From positions 434,001-498,000 of the forward strand of contig NZ_QMDV01000002.1 in assembly GCF_003284895.1 (NCBI RefSeq): a stretch of 64,000 nucleotides of DNA, read 5' to 3'. The notes beneath the pieces were generated by a model, which was not told the DNA's origin, did not search any database, and was given only the letters and a program-made list of their open reading frames with translations. Positions 36,926 through 43,542 of the stretch are shown piece after piece. The position numbers and the translations under genes are program-made. Numbering within the stretch: position 1 is the stretch's first letter; each line of letters starts with the position of its first letter. This DNA is from Pontibacter arcticus (lineage in GTDB: Bacteria; Bacteroidota; Bacteroidia; Cytophagales; Hymenobacteraceae).

Positions 36926-38380
36926 ATGCCTTTTAAAAACGCGTCTACACCGATTGTATACCTGAATACCCTTGATCACGAAGGCAGGAAGTATATCAGG
37001 ATCTGGTATAAAACAGATAACCGTATCAGCAGCAGGCTGAAAGGATGTGCTTTTGTAAAATACAGCGCCACGTATAAATGTTATGTTACCCATAAAACAG
37101 AACAAAGCATAGAATTGCTGCACCAGGCATTTCAGGGTATGGCTATAGTAGATACCCGGTACCTTGACCGGCCAAAGCGGCTGAGGCCTGCAGAAAATAC
37201 GCCTGTACTTGCCAGAAGCCATGTTTCTGATCCATTGGCCAAACTGCCTGTACTGCCGGTTGTGCGCCTGCAGCCACTTGTGCATGATGGCAAAACGCTG
37301 ATACAGTTAGCTTTCCAGTTTAACAAAGAGATCTACACTTGTTTATGGCGTTTTAAAGGATGTACCTGGCTTAAAGAACTGAAGTGTTTTGCCATGCCAG
37401 CCGAAGGCCGTTATTTTATGGAACTGCTGGATGCCCTGGAAGGAGTGGCGCAAGTATGGCTTGCCCAAACGCTGCAGGTGCGGGACTTAAAACTGCAGAT
37501 CAGGTTGTGGGAGCAGAGCTATGTGAAAGAGAAGGATTACATAGCTTGCCCACTTGCTTACGTCGAAAAGCTTTTTTTGCTAAACTATTCAAACAACACC
37601 ATTCGTACCTACCACTCCTTATTGTTGCGTTTCCTGAACGGGCATAAAGCAGATGGCCTGGCTAGTATAGTTAATTTTACAGCAGAAGAAATCAACAAGT
37701 ACCACAGAGGCATGGTACAGAGCCAGAAATATGCTTACTCCACGATCAGCCAAAGTATAAATGCTGTTAAGTTTTATTACCAGCGTGTGTTAGGCCGGCA
37801 CAGCGTAAAACCTGAAGACGTGGAAAGGCCTGATAAACCGCGCCGGTTACCGCAGGTATTAAGCAAACAGGAGGGACAGCGTATATTGACTGCAACTGAA
37901 AACCTGAAACACCGCTGCCTGATGCAGTTACTTTACTCAGGCGGTTTACGGATAAGTGAAGTCATTAACCTGCGCATCAGTGATGTACGATCAGACCGGA
38001 ATGTATTGTTTATACAGGGCGGAAAAGGCAAAAAAGACCGCACTACCTTGTTATCGCAGAAACTACTGGAAAATCTGCGATCGTACTTTAAACAGTACAG
38101 GCCAAAAGTATGGCTTTTTGAGGGACAAACGGGCGGACAGTATACTGTAGAAAGAATAAGAAGTGTGTTTAGGGCAAGTATGGTGAAGGCAAACATTAAA
38201 ACAAAAGCAACACCACATACCTTACGCCACTCTTTTGCGACACATTTACTTGAACAGGGCACTGACCTGCGCTATATACAGGCACTATTGGGGCATAGCT
38301 CCAGTAAAACAACTGAGATTTACACACATGTAACCAGTTATGCTTTGGATAAAATCACGAGCCCACTAGATTGTTTGTAG
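36926..38380 (+). CDS. Tyrosine recombinase next to a cassette array, IntI-like C-terminus
   Basis: 484 residues. Residues 205-290 form a SAM-like core-binding domain (NYSNNTIRTYHSLLLRFL); residues 310-484 are the catalytic domain with the full set R342 (GGLRISE), K367 (QGGKGKKDR), H431 and R434 (HTLRHSFATHLL), H457 (LLGHSS) and nucleophile Y466 (TTEIYTHV). The end, DKITSPLDCL, resembles the SPLD end of integron integrases. Between the second and third patches there is no extra domain of the kind that marks IntI. Residues 14-75 and 116-178 are two copies of one module (HEGRKYIRI/HDGKTLIQL, LKGCAFVK/FKGCTWLK), reminiscent of HARP-like modules. It is cotranscribed in direction with the cassette array that starts 77 bp downstream, so it is the best local candidate for mobilising it. 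Confidence 0.85.
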   Translation: MPFKNASTPIVYLNTLDHEGRKYIRIWYKTDNRISSRLKGCAFVKYSATYKCYVTHKTEQSIELLHQAFQGMAIVDTRYLDRPKRLRPAENTPVLARSHVSDPLAKLPVLPVVRLQPLVHDGKTLIQLAFQFNKEIYTCLWRFKGCTWLKELKCFAMPAEGRYFMELLDALEGVAQVWLAQTLQVRDLKLQIRLWEQSYVKEKDYIACPLAYVEKLFLLNYSNNTIRTYHSLLLRFLNGHKADGLASIVNFTAEEINKYHRGMVQSQKYAYSTISQSINAVKFYYQRVLGRHSVKPEDVERPDKPRRLPQVLSKQEGQRILTATENLKHRCLMQLLYSGGLRISEVINLRISDVRSDRNVLFIQGGKGKKDRTTLLSQKLLENLRSYFKQYRPKVWLFEGQTGGQYTVERIRSVFRASMVKANIKTKATPHTLRHSFATHLLEQGTDLRYIQALLGHSSSKTTEIYTHVTSYALDKITSPLDCL

Positions 38381-38456
38381 AATAATGTTATATTAGAAGA
38401 AATAAATATCAGTTGATGGGAAAAGGTAGACCTACAACAATTTATAGGTTGGCTTT

Positions 38457-38527
38457 GCTAACAAAAGCCCAGTTGACCTTCGGACATAGCGTCAATAACC
38501 GTATGTTTACGCTTTTCCAGTAGTTAC
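38457..38527 (+). repeat. attC-like site 0 (degenerate) between recombinase and first cassette
   Basis: Starts GCTAAC (38457) and ends GTTACC (38523-38528). Inner pairs are AAAAGC with GCTTTT and TTGAC with GTCAA, around a central CTTCGGACATAGCG. It has the size and outer boxes of the other sites but weaker symmetry. It may be a worn attC or the array's entry site. Confidence 0.55.
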
Positions 38528-38549
38528 CTGTCATTTAAAATAATAAATA

Positions 38550-39248
38550 ATGTGGCCTTTAGACGACATCACAGTTTACTCCACCGGTATGGAGATCAAG
38601 GACACTCCTTTTGATTGGGAATTCAGAAAAACGGTAAACTTTGTATCAGACTACTACCACAATTCTTTGGAAGGGTATAAGCCTCCAAAAACAGGAAGAA
38701 TCTGTATCCAGATAAACAAAGATAGCGTTTCGCAGGAGCCTTCCTACTTTGGAGCTATTTGCACACTCTACACTACAATGGATGAAGAGCTCTATCTTCG
38801 ACTCAGTAAAGTTGGGCAGTACCGATATCTCCTTGACCTGATCCATCATACTGTAATGGAAGCAGCAGATAAGTTAGGCTGGGACAAATCAGTTTTTGAA
38901 TCAGCTTACCAAACTGTTCTTGGCTCTGACTTTGTGTTTGAGAAGCGCTATAAAGGAAAGAAATCGAGAGACAGGAAAAGCACAGGAGTAGCAATACTGG
39001 CAAAAACAGAATGTAGAGCTACCCTAAAAGTAGGTGTAGCAACAGGAGACTCCACAAGAGAAGCGGTTTTGTTCGATAAAAAGAATTGGTGGTGGGGAGA
39101 CAGCTCGTACGAAATTGCAGCAAAGTGTAAATGGATTGACCAGGATAGTTTCGGTTATGAATCCAAGTCCACAAATAAATTTGCCTATTATTCGGTCACA
39201 GAAGATAAAGTGAAAACGAACATGCACTTTGAAGGTTCTGTCTTCTAA
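38550..39248 (+). CDS. Cassette 1: hypothetical protein
   Basis: 232 residues, soluble, no signal peptide and no motif I recognise. The N-terminal half is acidic and aromatic (FDWEFRKTVNFVSDYYHNSLEGY), and the middle has GRICIQINKD and LLDLIHHTVMEAADKLGWD; a basic stretch RYKGKKSRDRKS precedes a beta-rich C-terminus (ECRATLKVGVATG, NWWWGDSSYEIAAKCKW). It is the only gene in its cassette and is bounded by the sites at 38457 and 39265. Its reading frame is intact and ends 16 bp before the next site, which fits a functional cassette gene. Confidence 0.7.
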   Translation: MWPLDDITVYSTGMEIKDTPFDWEFRKTVNFVSDYYHNSLEGYKPPKTGRICIQINKDSVSQEPSYFGAICTLYTTMDEELYLRLSKVGQYRYLLDLIHHTVMEAADKLGWDKSVFESAYQTVLGSDFVFEKRYKGKKSRDRKSTGVAILAKTECRATLKVGVATGDSTREAVLFDKKNWWWGDSSYEIAAKCKWIDQDSFGYESKSTNKFAYYSVTEDKVKTNMHFEGSVF

Positions 39249-39264
39249 ATAAGAATAACCAGCA

Positions 39265-39331
39265 GGTAACAAGGTATACAAGTCACACTTCGGCTACGCC
39301 TCGTTCGCCTTTTATACAAGACCGTTAGGTG
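39265..39331 (+). repeat. attC site 1
   Basis: GGTAACAAGGTATAC at the left pairs imperfectly with GTATAA...GACCGTTAGG at the right (TTTTATACAAGACCGTTAGG on the plus strand). The centre is CTTCGGCTACGCC. The outer R boxes are GTAAC and GTTAG, with the expected cut between G and TTAG near 39323. Confidence 0.82.
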
Positions 39332-39363
39332 TAAATGATTAATTTTTTAAACTAGAAAGAATT

Positions 39364-39903
39364 GTGATTTTAGTTAAGTCCAAGCCAAGTATATTTCTAC
39401 TTTTCGTTTACTTTGGTCTCCTTATTATCATGGTATCCTGTGGCCCGAACGAAGAAATAGTTTATTATGATAATGGGAACCCGAAGACTGTATCGGAGAT
39501 GCATCAAGGGAAGCGAGAAGGATTGACAACTAGCTATTATGAAAATGGAAATCTACAGGGCAAGATTCTCTACAGAAATGATGAAGAGAATGGAAGAGCA
39601 ACCTACTATCATCAGAACGGAAATGTTATGCAGGAAGTTGATTTTGTTGACGGTCAAATTCATGGGTTTCTTATAGAATACTCTGAAGATAATATTGAGA
39701 AGATTCTCACTTCTTTCCGAGATGGTGTACCACATGGTAAGTTTGTAAAGTTTTTTCCTAGCTCAGGTAAACCAGCAATGGAAGGAATTCATGAAGAAGG
39801 AAAGATGGTTGGCACACTCAGCTATTATGATAGGGAAGGAAGGAAATTAAGAGAGTGTTATTTTGATAAGAATGAAATAAGTACTAGTTGCAAAGACTTA
39901 TAA
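39364..39903 (+). CDS. Cassette 2: MORN-repeat lipoprotein (YwqK-like)
   Basis: 179 residues starting at GTG 39364. An N-terminal lipoprotein signal (IFLLFVYFGLLIIMVSC, cysteine at about residue 26) leads into at least five MORN-type repeats of about 22 residues, recognisable as YYDNGNPK, YYENGNLQGK, YYHQNGNVMQE, and the GKREGLT, GQIHGFL, GVPHGKF turns. This repeat pattern is annotated as toxin-antitoxin system YwqK family antitoxin in many genomes, but no toxin is next to it; a surface scaffold role is just as possible. Sole gene in its cassette. Confidence 0.78.
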   Translation: MILVKSKPSIFLLFVYFGLLIIMVSCGPNEEIVYYDNGNPKTVSEMHQGKREGLTTSYYENGNLQGKILYRNDEENGRATYYHQNGNVMQEVDFVDGQIHGFLIEYSEDNIEKILTSFRDGVPHGKFVKFFPSSGKPAMEGIHEEGKMVGTLSYYDREGRKLRECYFDKNEISTSCKDL

Positions 39904-39951
39904 TTTATCCTAGTCACAAGCAGGTTTATACTTCAATTTTAAAACGTATTC

Positions 39952-40004
39952 ACCTAACCACACCTATAAGGTAGCTATGCCACCTTATAGCCAAGTCCGT
40001 TATC
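39952..40004 (+). repeat. attC site 2
   Basis: A perfect inner inverted repeat CTATAAGGT (39964-39972) and ACCTTATAG (39982-39990) around AGCTATGCC, with outer boxes CCTAAC at 39953 and CCGTTATC at the right end. It is one of the shortest sites in the array. Confidence 0.82.
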
Positions 40005-40019
40005 TAAAATAAGAAGTTA

Positions 40020-40481
40020 ATGAAGAACCTGTACCTCGTCTTATTCCTAATTTTAGTCTCATGTGAGTCAAAGGAACAAATTGATATTACTGAGTTTAAT
40101 TTTAAGGAGCCAAGGGATTTATACAAACAAGGTGATAGTACTCCTTACGTTATTGCTACACGTGAGCGAGTAAGGCTCAACAGCGGAGACTGGTACAGAG
40201 CAAAAGTATACTGGGTAAATGATAACTTCCCTGCTGAATATTCTGACAGTTCAGTGGTAAAGTACTTGCCTGACAGTGCGTCATATGATGAAGTTCTGAA
40301 TAATGGTATCAATGCGATAATGATAAAAGATACTGCATATGTTAAATTCAAGGCACATCAAGCTGATTTAGCTTATGGTGATTCTGTCACAAAGTTGTGG
40401 ACAGCAATCATTCTAAATCCCGCTCAGCCAAAGCATTATCAGTATATTGTACATACAGAATACATTCTATATAAAAAGTAA
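40020..40481 (+). CDS. Cassette 3: hypothetical lipoprotein
   Basis: 153 residues. MKNLYLVLFLILVSC is a short lipoprotein signal with the cysteine at residue 15, followed by a polar mature domain: two beta-rich blocks (TPYVIATRERVRLNSGDWYRAKVYWV and YVKFKAHQADLAYGDSVTKLWTAIILNP). I do not recognise the family. Start ATG lies 15 bp after site 2 and the stop lies 9 bp before site 3, so the cassette is compact. The gene has no visible damage. Confidence 0.68.
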   Translation: MKNLYLVLFLILVSCESKEQIDITEFNFKEPRDLYKQGDSTPYVIATRERVRLNSGDWYRAKVYWVNDNFPAEYSDSSVVKYLPDSASYDEVLNNGINAIMIKDTAYVKFKAHQADLAYGDSVTKLWTAIILNPAQPKHYQYIVHTEYILYKK

Positions 40482-40490
40482 AATTAAATT

Positions 40491-40545
40491 AGATAACCAC
40501 GCCTTTACCATAACTACGTCATGGCAAAGCCAAGACCGTTAGGCT
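40491..40545 (+). repeat. attC site 3
   Basis: AGATAACC at the left and GACCGTTAGG at the right are the outer boxes; inside, GCCTTTACCAT pairs with ATGGCAAAGC around AACTACGTC with one mismatch. Confidence 0.8.
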
Positions 40546-40558
40546 TCATGCAAAGAAT

Positions 40559-41200
40559 ATGAACTTCTTTAAAAACTTATTCAAGACAGAAAATAAAAAA
40601 GAACACAAAGGAGCATTCTTTGGAGCGACTGAATATGAATTAAGAAATTTACTTTGTGGAGTCGGTAAGTCAAGCATTAATATCTCAACTATTCACATTA
40701 CCGAATATCCATTTAAGCCTTCAATTGCTTATCCTGAGAAATTGATTGCAGTAGATTTGATAGATGCAGTTTGCTTGGACTCTTATCCTCCTTTTCTTAA
40801 AATAGGAAATGAAGCAATTTTTATTTCCAGAGAGCGGTTTCCTGAATTAGAAGATTTTGTCGAAAGAAATCAAATCTCAACTTTTCAGCAGACAAATAAT
40901 TGGGCTTGGATATTAGAACCATATTTGGATACTGAATATACCGATGAAACGCACAAGAATTTAATTGGCTTGCTTTCAAAGAATGGAATCACAGAAGTTG
41001 AAATTAATACTATCAGAGCAGAAGTTAAAGACCAAATGTATAAATACAACTTTGATACTATGTTATGGGAATGGGGCGGACTTGGACTATCAGACGTATT
41101 AGCAGCTATGAAAGTAAAATATAATGAAGAGCAGTTCAAGGACTTTTATGAGCGCGCAATGGAAATAGAATTAAGAGAAAATAAAAGCACGAGAGCCTAA
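40559..41200 (+). CDS. Cassette 4: hypothetical protein
   Basis: 213 residues, soluble and acidic, without signal peptide. The N-terminus (MNFFKNLFKTENKKEHKGAF) is basic, followed by a beta-rich part (FFGATEYELRNLLCGVGKSS, VDLIDAVCLDSYPPFLKIGNEAIFISRERF) and a helical C-terminus containing LLSKNGITEVEINTIRAEVK and DTMLWEWGGLGLSDVLAAM. I do not recognise a family. The stop codon TAA lies within the left box of site 4 (CCTAAC), the usual arrangement for integron cassettes. Confidence 0.68.
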   Translation: MNFFKNLFKTENKKEHKGAFFGATEYELRNLLCGVGKSSINISTIHITEYPFKPSIAYPEKLIAVDLIDAVCLDSYPPFLKIGNEAIFISRERFPELEDFVERNQISTFQQTNNWAWILEPYLDTEYTDETHKNLIGLLSKNGITEVEINTIRAEVKDQMYKYNFDTMLWEWGGLGLSDVLAAMKVKYNEEQFKDFYERAMEIELRENKSTRA

Positions 41201-41263
41201 CAAAGTGCATAATTTAGGTGCGGCTACGCCTTCCCCACATTATAGCACCAGCACGTTAGGGGC
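41195..41263 (+). repeat. attC site 4
   Basis: GCCTAAC (41195-41201) and GCACGTTAGGGGC at the right form the outer boxes. GTGCATAAT pairs with ATTATAGCAC, and the centre is GTGCGGCTACGCCTTC. It supplies the stop codon of the upstream cassette gene. Confidence 0.83.
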
Positions 41264-41316
41264 AAGAAATCAAAAGAAATAGGTAGATGAACTTCGAATT
41301 ATTATCATAATGTATC

Positions 41317-41940
41317 TTGGTTCTATCTTCACTTGTCATCTTTGGCTGTAAAAGTGCTGGAGGGCAGCAGCAGTGTCTAAGAAACTATATCAGCGAACTA
41401 AAAGACACACCTGAATATAATTCAATAAGAAGTGCAGCAAGGGATACAGTAGCTCATTGGGCGACCTTAAACATCAAGAATTTCTACGGAATAAACAGAA
41501 CAAAATGGGAAATCGATAGTGCTATTTTTTTCAATGAAGATAAAAATAAAGCACTATTACTACTCTTGAAAGTTGATACAGTCTCAACGGCAAAGCTGGA
41601 CTATGTTCAACTAATGGCAGCGGAGAAGAAAGAAGGTATGTGGTATTTCTATGTTCAGACTTTGAACTCTATTATTTATGACCGAGGCAGGTATAATAAA
41701 GGAAGACCTTTTACTTTTGAAGAGCTAGCCCAAAATGCAAGGTATGAACTCATTGAAGGAGGCTACTATGATAAATGGTCATGCAATGTTAATTATGCCT
41801 ATGTTGATGATTGGTTTGATAACCCGTTATCTGACTATCATAGATTCTTCCTCCAGAACCAAAGAGCTAAAACCCCTAACAAGACCTATAAGTTGGCTAC
41901 GCCACCTTATAGCAGAGACGTTAGCGGTAAGCTTAAATAA
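41317..41940 (+). CDS. Cassette 5: lipoprotein-like protein, N-terminus interrupted
   Basis: Read from TTG 41317 it is 207 residues, starting MVLSSLVIFGC, which looks like the second half of a lipoprotein signal. In the same frame an ATG at 41287 gives MNFELLS, then a TAA at 41308-41310, then CILVLSSLVIFGCKSAGG: together a convincing signal peptide broken by one stop. The mature part (FYGINRTKWEIDSAIFFNEDKNKALLLLLK) is not recognised. The frame then reads through site 5, so the last ~20 residues (PNKTYKLATPPYSRDVSG) are encoded by the recombination site. It may be a recently damaged gene or one using the TTG. Confidence 0.5.
   Translation: MVLSSLVIFGCKSAGGQQQCLRNYISELKDTPEYNSIRSAARDTVAHWATLNIKNFYGINRTKWEIDSAIFFNEDKNKALLLLLKVDTVSTAKLDYVQLMAAEKKEGMWYFYVQTLNSIIYDRGRYNKGRPFTFEELAQNARYELIEGGYYDKWSCNVNYAYVDDWFDNPLSDYHRFFLQNQRAKTPNKTYKLATPPYSRDVSGKLK
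41874..41927 (+). repeat. attC site 5
   Basis: Outer boxes CCCTAAC (41874-41880) and GACGTTAGCG (41918-41927). Inside, CTATAAG pairs with CTTATAG around TTGGCTACGCCAC. It is translated in the frame of the upstream gene. Confidence 0.83.
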
Positions 41941-41944
41941 TAAA

Positions 41945-42394
41945 ATGATACAAGATTCTTTGATTGTCAAGCAACGACACGAACGGTTCATCAAGAAGAT
42001 TTGCGAAACAGAAATCGTAATCGGACTAGAAAGTAAAGAAGGATTTGCTACCTCCAGCTCAAACAATTACGAAGACGAAGTTGATAATCCTATCCAGATG
42101 ATTTGCTTTTGGTCAGAAAAGGCATTAGCAAAGGCATGCGTTAAGGACGGATGGTCAAACTATACTCCGACAGAAATTCCACTTTCAGAATTTTTGGAGA
42201 ATTGGTGTGTAGGAATGAACAATGACGGACTTCTGATAGGGACTAATTTTGACCAGAACATGTTCGGCCATGAAACTGAGCCATTCGACCTAATCCTCGA
42301 AATAATAACGGAATTGAAAAACACTGACAAGAAACTCGACTTGCAAAAATTTGAAGGCATAGAAGACCTAGAGAAGCAAGTCAAAGAATTGTAA
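41945..42394 (+). CDS. Cassette 6: DUF2750 domain protein
   Basis: 149 residues from the ATG at 41945. The DUF2750 pattern is clear: RHERFIKKICETEIVIGLESKEGFAT, then MICFWSEKALAKACVKDGWSNYTPTEIPLSEFLENWCVGMNNDGLLIGTNF in consecutive blocks. The function of DUF2750 is unknown; the family often appears in integron cassettes and other mobile contexts. The frame is open further upstream (to 41735) but that part lies across site 5 and cassette 5, so it is not coding for this gene. The stop is 18 bp before site 6. Confidence 0.82.
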   Translation: MIQDSLIVKQRHERFIKKICETEIVIGLESKEGFATSSSNNYEDEVDNPIQMICFWSEKALAKACVKDGWSNYTPTEIPLSEFLENWCVGMNNDGLLIGTNFDQNMFGHETEPFDLILEIITELKNTDKKLDLQKFEGIEDLEKQVKEL

Positions 42395-42412
42395 AAAAGT
42401 CTACCGCTAACA

Positions 42413-42471
42413 AGGCATAAACGTCACCTCGGCCGACGGCCTTCATCGTCGTTTATACTAGTCCGTTAGCT
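42413..42471 (+). repeat. attC site 6
   Basis: Outer boxes CCGCTAAC (42413-42420) and GTCCGTTAGC (42461-42470). GGCATAAACG pairs with CGTTTATAC, and the centre is CTCGGCCGACGGCCTTC, different in wording from sites 1-5. Confidence 0.84.
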
Positions 42472-42492
42472 GTAACTCAAATAATAAAACTT

Positions 42493-42837
42493 ATGAAACC
42501 AATATTCGACAGGAATGGCCGAACAATAGCTTGGAATAAAGATAAATACATTTATGATTTAACAGACCGACAAGTGTTGGCATTTATAAACAGAGAATCG
42601 GTTTTCAATTATCGAGGTAAATATCTTGGACGATTTACTAACGGCTTTTTTAGAGATTTAGAAGGCTATACAGTTGCATTCGTTAAGGGGGCTTCTAACG
42701 GGCCTATTAAACCTATAACTCAAATTCCGCCGATTCCTTCAATTCCACCTATCCCACCAATTCCCCCTATCCCACCGATTCCTCCAATAAATAGTCTCTC
42801 TTGGTCAAACTTGACTTGGGATAAATATGTAAATTAA
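42493..42837 (+). CDS. Cassette 7a: 4-fold beta-flower protein with Pro-Ile repeat tail
   Basis: 114 residues. The N-terminal 60 residues consist of four short beta units that alternate DRNGRTIAW, KYIYDLTDRQV, FNYRGKYLGRFTNG and FRDLEGYTVAFVKG, the pattern of the 4-fold beta-flower family. Residues about 82-99 are an IPP repeat (IPPIPSIPPIPPIPPIPP in part), then SLSWSNLTWDKYVN. Related proteins have a KPLKPL-type tail at this point, so the Pro-Ile version is a variant. A polyproline helix is expected. The biological role of the family is unknown. Confidence 0.75.
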   Translation: MKPIFDRNGRTIAWNKDKYIYDLTDRQVLAFINRESVFNYRGKYLGRFTNGFFRDLEGYTVAFVKGASNGPIKPITQIPPIPSIPPIPPIPPIPPIPPINSLSWSNLTWDKYVN

Positions 42838-42851
42838 TAACAGCAAAAATT

Positions 42852-43046
42852 ATGGCTAAGAAAAAAGAATATCAAACTGGAACAGCAACTGCAGCCCAAA
42901 TTGAAGAAGGCTTCCTAAGCAAGTGGTTAGTTGAACGCTCAAATACGGGCTGGACATTAAAGTCAATTCAAAAATATTTCAGTAAAAAGCATGATGAAGA
43001 TGAATTCTTGTGGATTCTTGAAAGAGATTATGAACTTAACGAATAA
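42852..43046 (+). CDS. Cassette 7b: small hypothetical protein
   Basis: 64 residues, 14 bp after the beta-flower gene in the same cassette. MAKKKEYQTGTATAAQIEEG at the start, then WTLKSIQKYFSKKHDEDEFLWILERDYELNE, basic and then acidic. No motif recognised; a helical DNA- or protein-binding module is possible. The ATG is preceded by only a weak ribosome-binding site, as is common in this phylum. The stop lies 8 bp before site 7, so the gene ends just before the cassette boundary. Confidence 0.55.
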   Translation: MAKKKEYQTGTATAAQIEEGFLSKWLVERSNTGWTLKSIQKYFSKKHDEDEFLWILERDYELNE

Positions 43047-43054
43047 AAAAGCTA

Positions 43055-43123
43055 CACCCAACATTGTGTAAACATCATGCTACGGCCGACGGCATTGCAC
43101 GCCTTATGCACTAGACGTTGGGC
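43055..43123 (+). repeat. attC site 7
   Basis: Outer boxes CACCCAAC (43055-43062) and GACGTTGGGC at the right end. The centre is TACGGCCGACGGC. The R boxes use CCAAC/GTTGG, complementary to each other but different from the CTAAC/GTTAG of sites 1-6. Confidence 0.83.
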
Positions 43124-43135
43124 AGCATTAAAATA

Positions 43136-43540
43136 ATGATGAAGAATGAACAGATAAGAAAGAAGCTCATAGAAAAGTGGGGTGCTGAAGGATTGTGGAC
43201 ACCTTTGAATGGAGAATTAGCTACTGATACAATCGACTACTTTGAATTTGATGAATTTGAATCTGCATTCGGACTAGATAATCTCAAACAAATCTTAGAG
43301 GAGAGTAAACCTGGACTTGTTTACGAAATAAGCGAAATCAACGAAGATAAAGCCATAACTGTCTCTGAAATTGAAGAATATGAACTAGTAGAAAAATTCT
43401 TCACCGACTCTGAGGCAAACTGGGTAATTTACCTATCACACGAAAATACAATTACAATTGCAGGCGCAAAACTTCTTGAAGCTTTAAAAATGAAGTGGAG
43501 CGATTATAAGGAATACAACAAACCTTGGGAGAAAAAATAA
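43136..43540 (+). CDS. Cassette 8: hypothetical protein
   Basis: 134 residues from ATG 43136 (or 133 from 43139). Acidic soluble protein without signal: IRKKLIEKWGAEGLWTPL, then DTIDYFEFDEFESAFGLDNLKQ, then a helical C-terminus with TIAGAKLLEALKMKWSDYKEYN. I do not recognise the family, although the fold looks alpha-beta. A TTG further upstream (43118) lies inside site 7 and is not preferred. The stop is two bases before site 8. It is the last intact cassette gene. Confidence 0.65.
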   Translation: MMKNEQIRKKLIEKWGAEGLWTPLNGELATDTIDYFEFDEFESAFGLDNLKQILEESKPGLVYEISEINEDKAITVSEIEEYELVEKFFTDSEANWVIYLSHENTITIAGAKLLEALKMKWSDYKEYNKPWEKK

Positions 43541-43542
43541 CG

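Noticed and set aside
36926..38380. Recombinase considered as a prophage or conjugative-element integrase
   Set aside because: No phage, relaxase or conjugation genes are nearby and no direct attachment repeats were seen; the attC-like array downstream is the better context, though not proof.
39364..39903. Calling the MORN lipoprotein an antitoxin
   Set aside because: The family label exists, but there is no toxin gene next to it and the protein has an export signal; only the repeat architecture is supported.
41735..41944. 70-codon upstream extension of the DUF2750 gene
   Set aside because: It would cover cassette 5 coding sequence and the attC site; the DUF2750 pattern begins right after the ATG at 41945.
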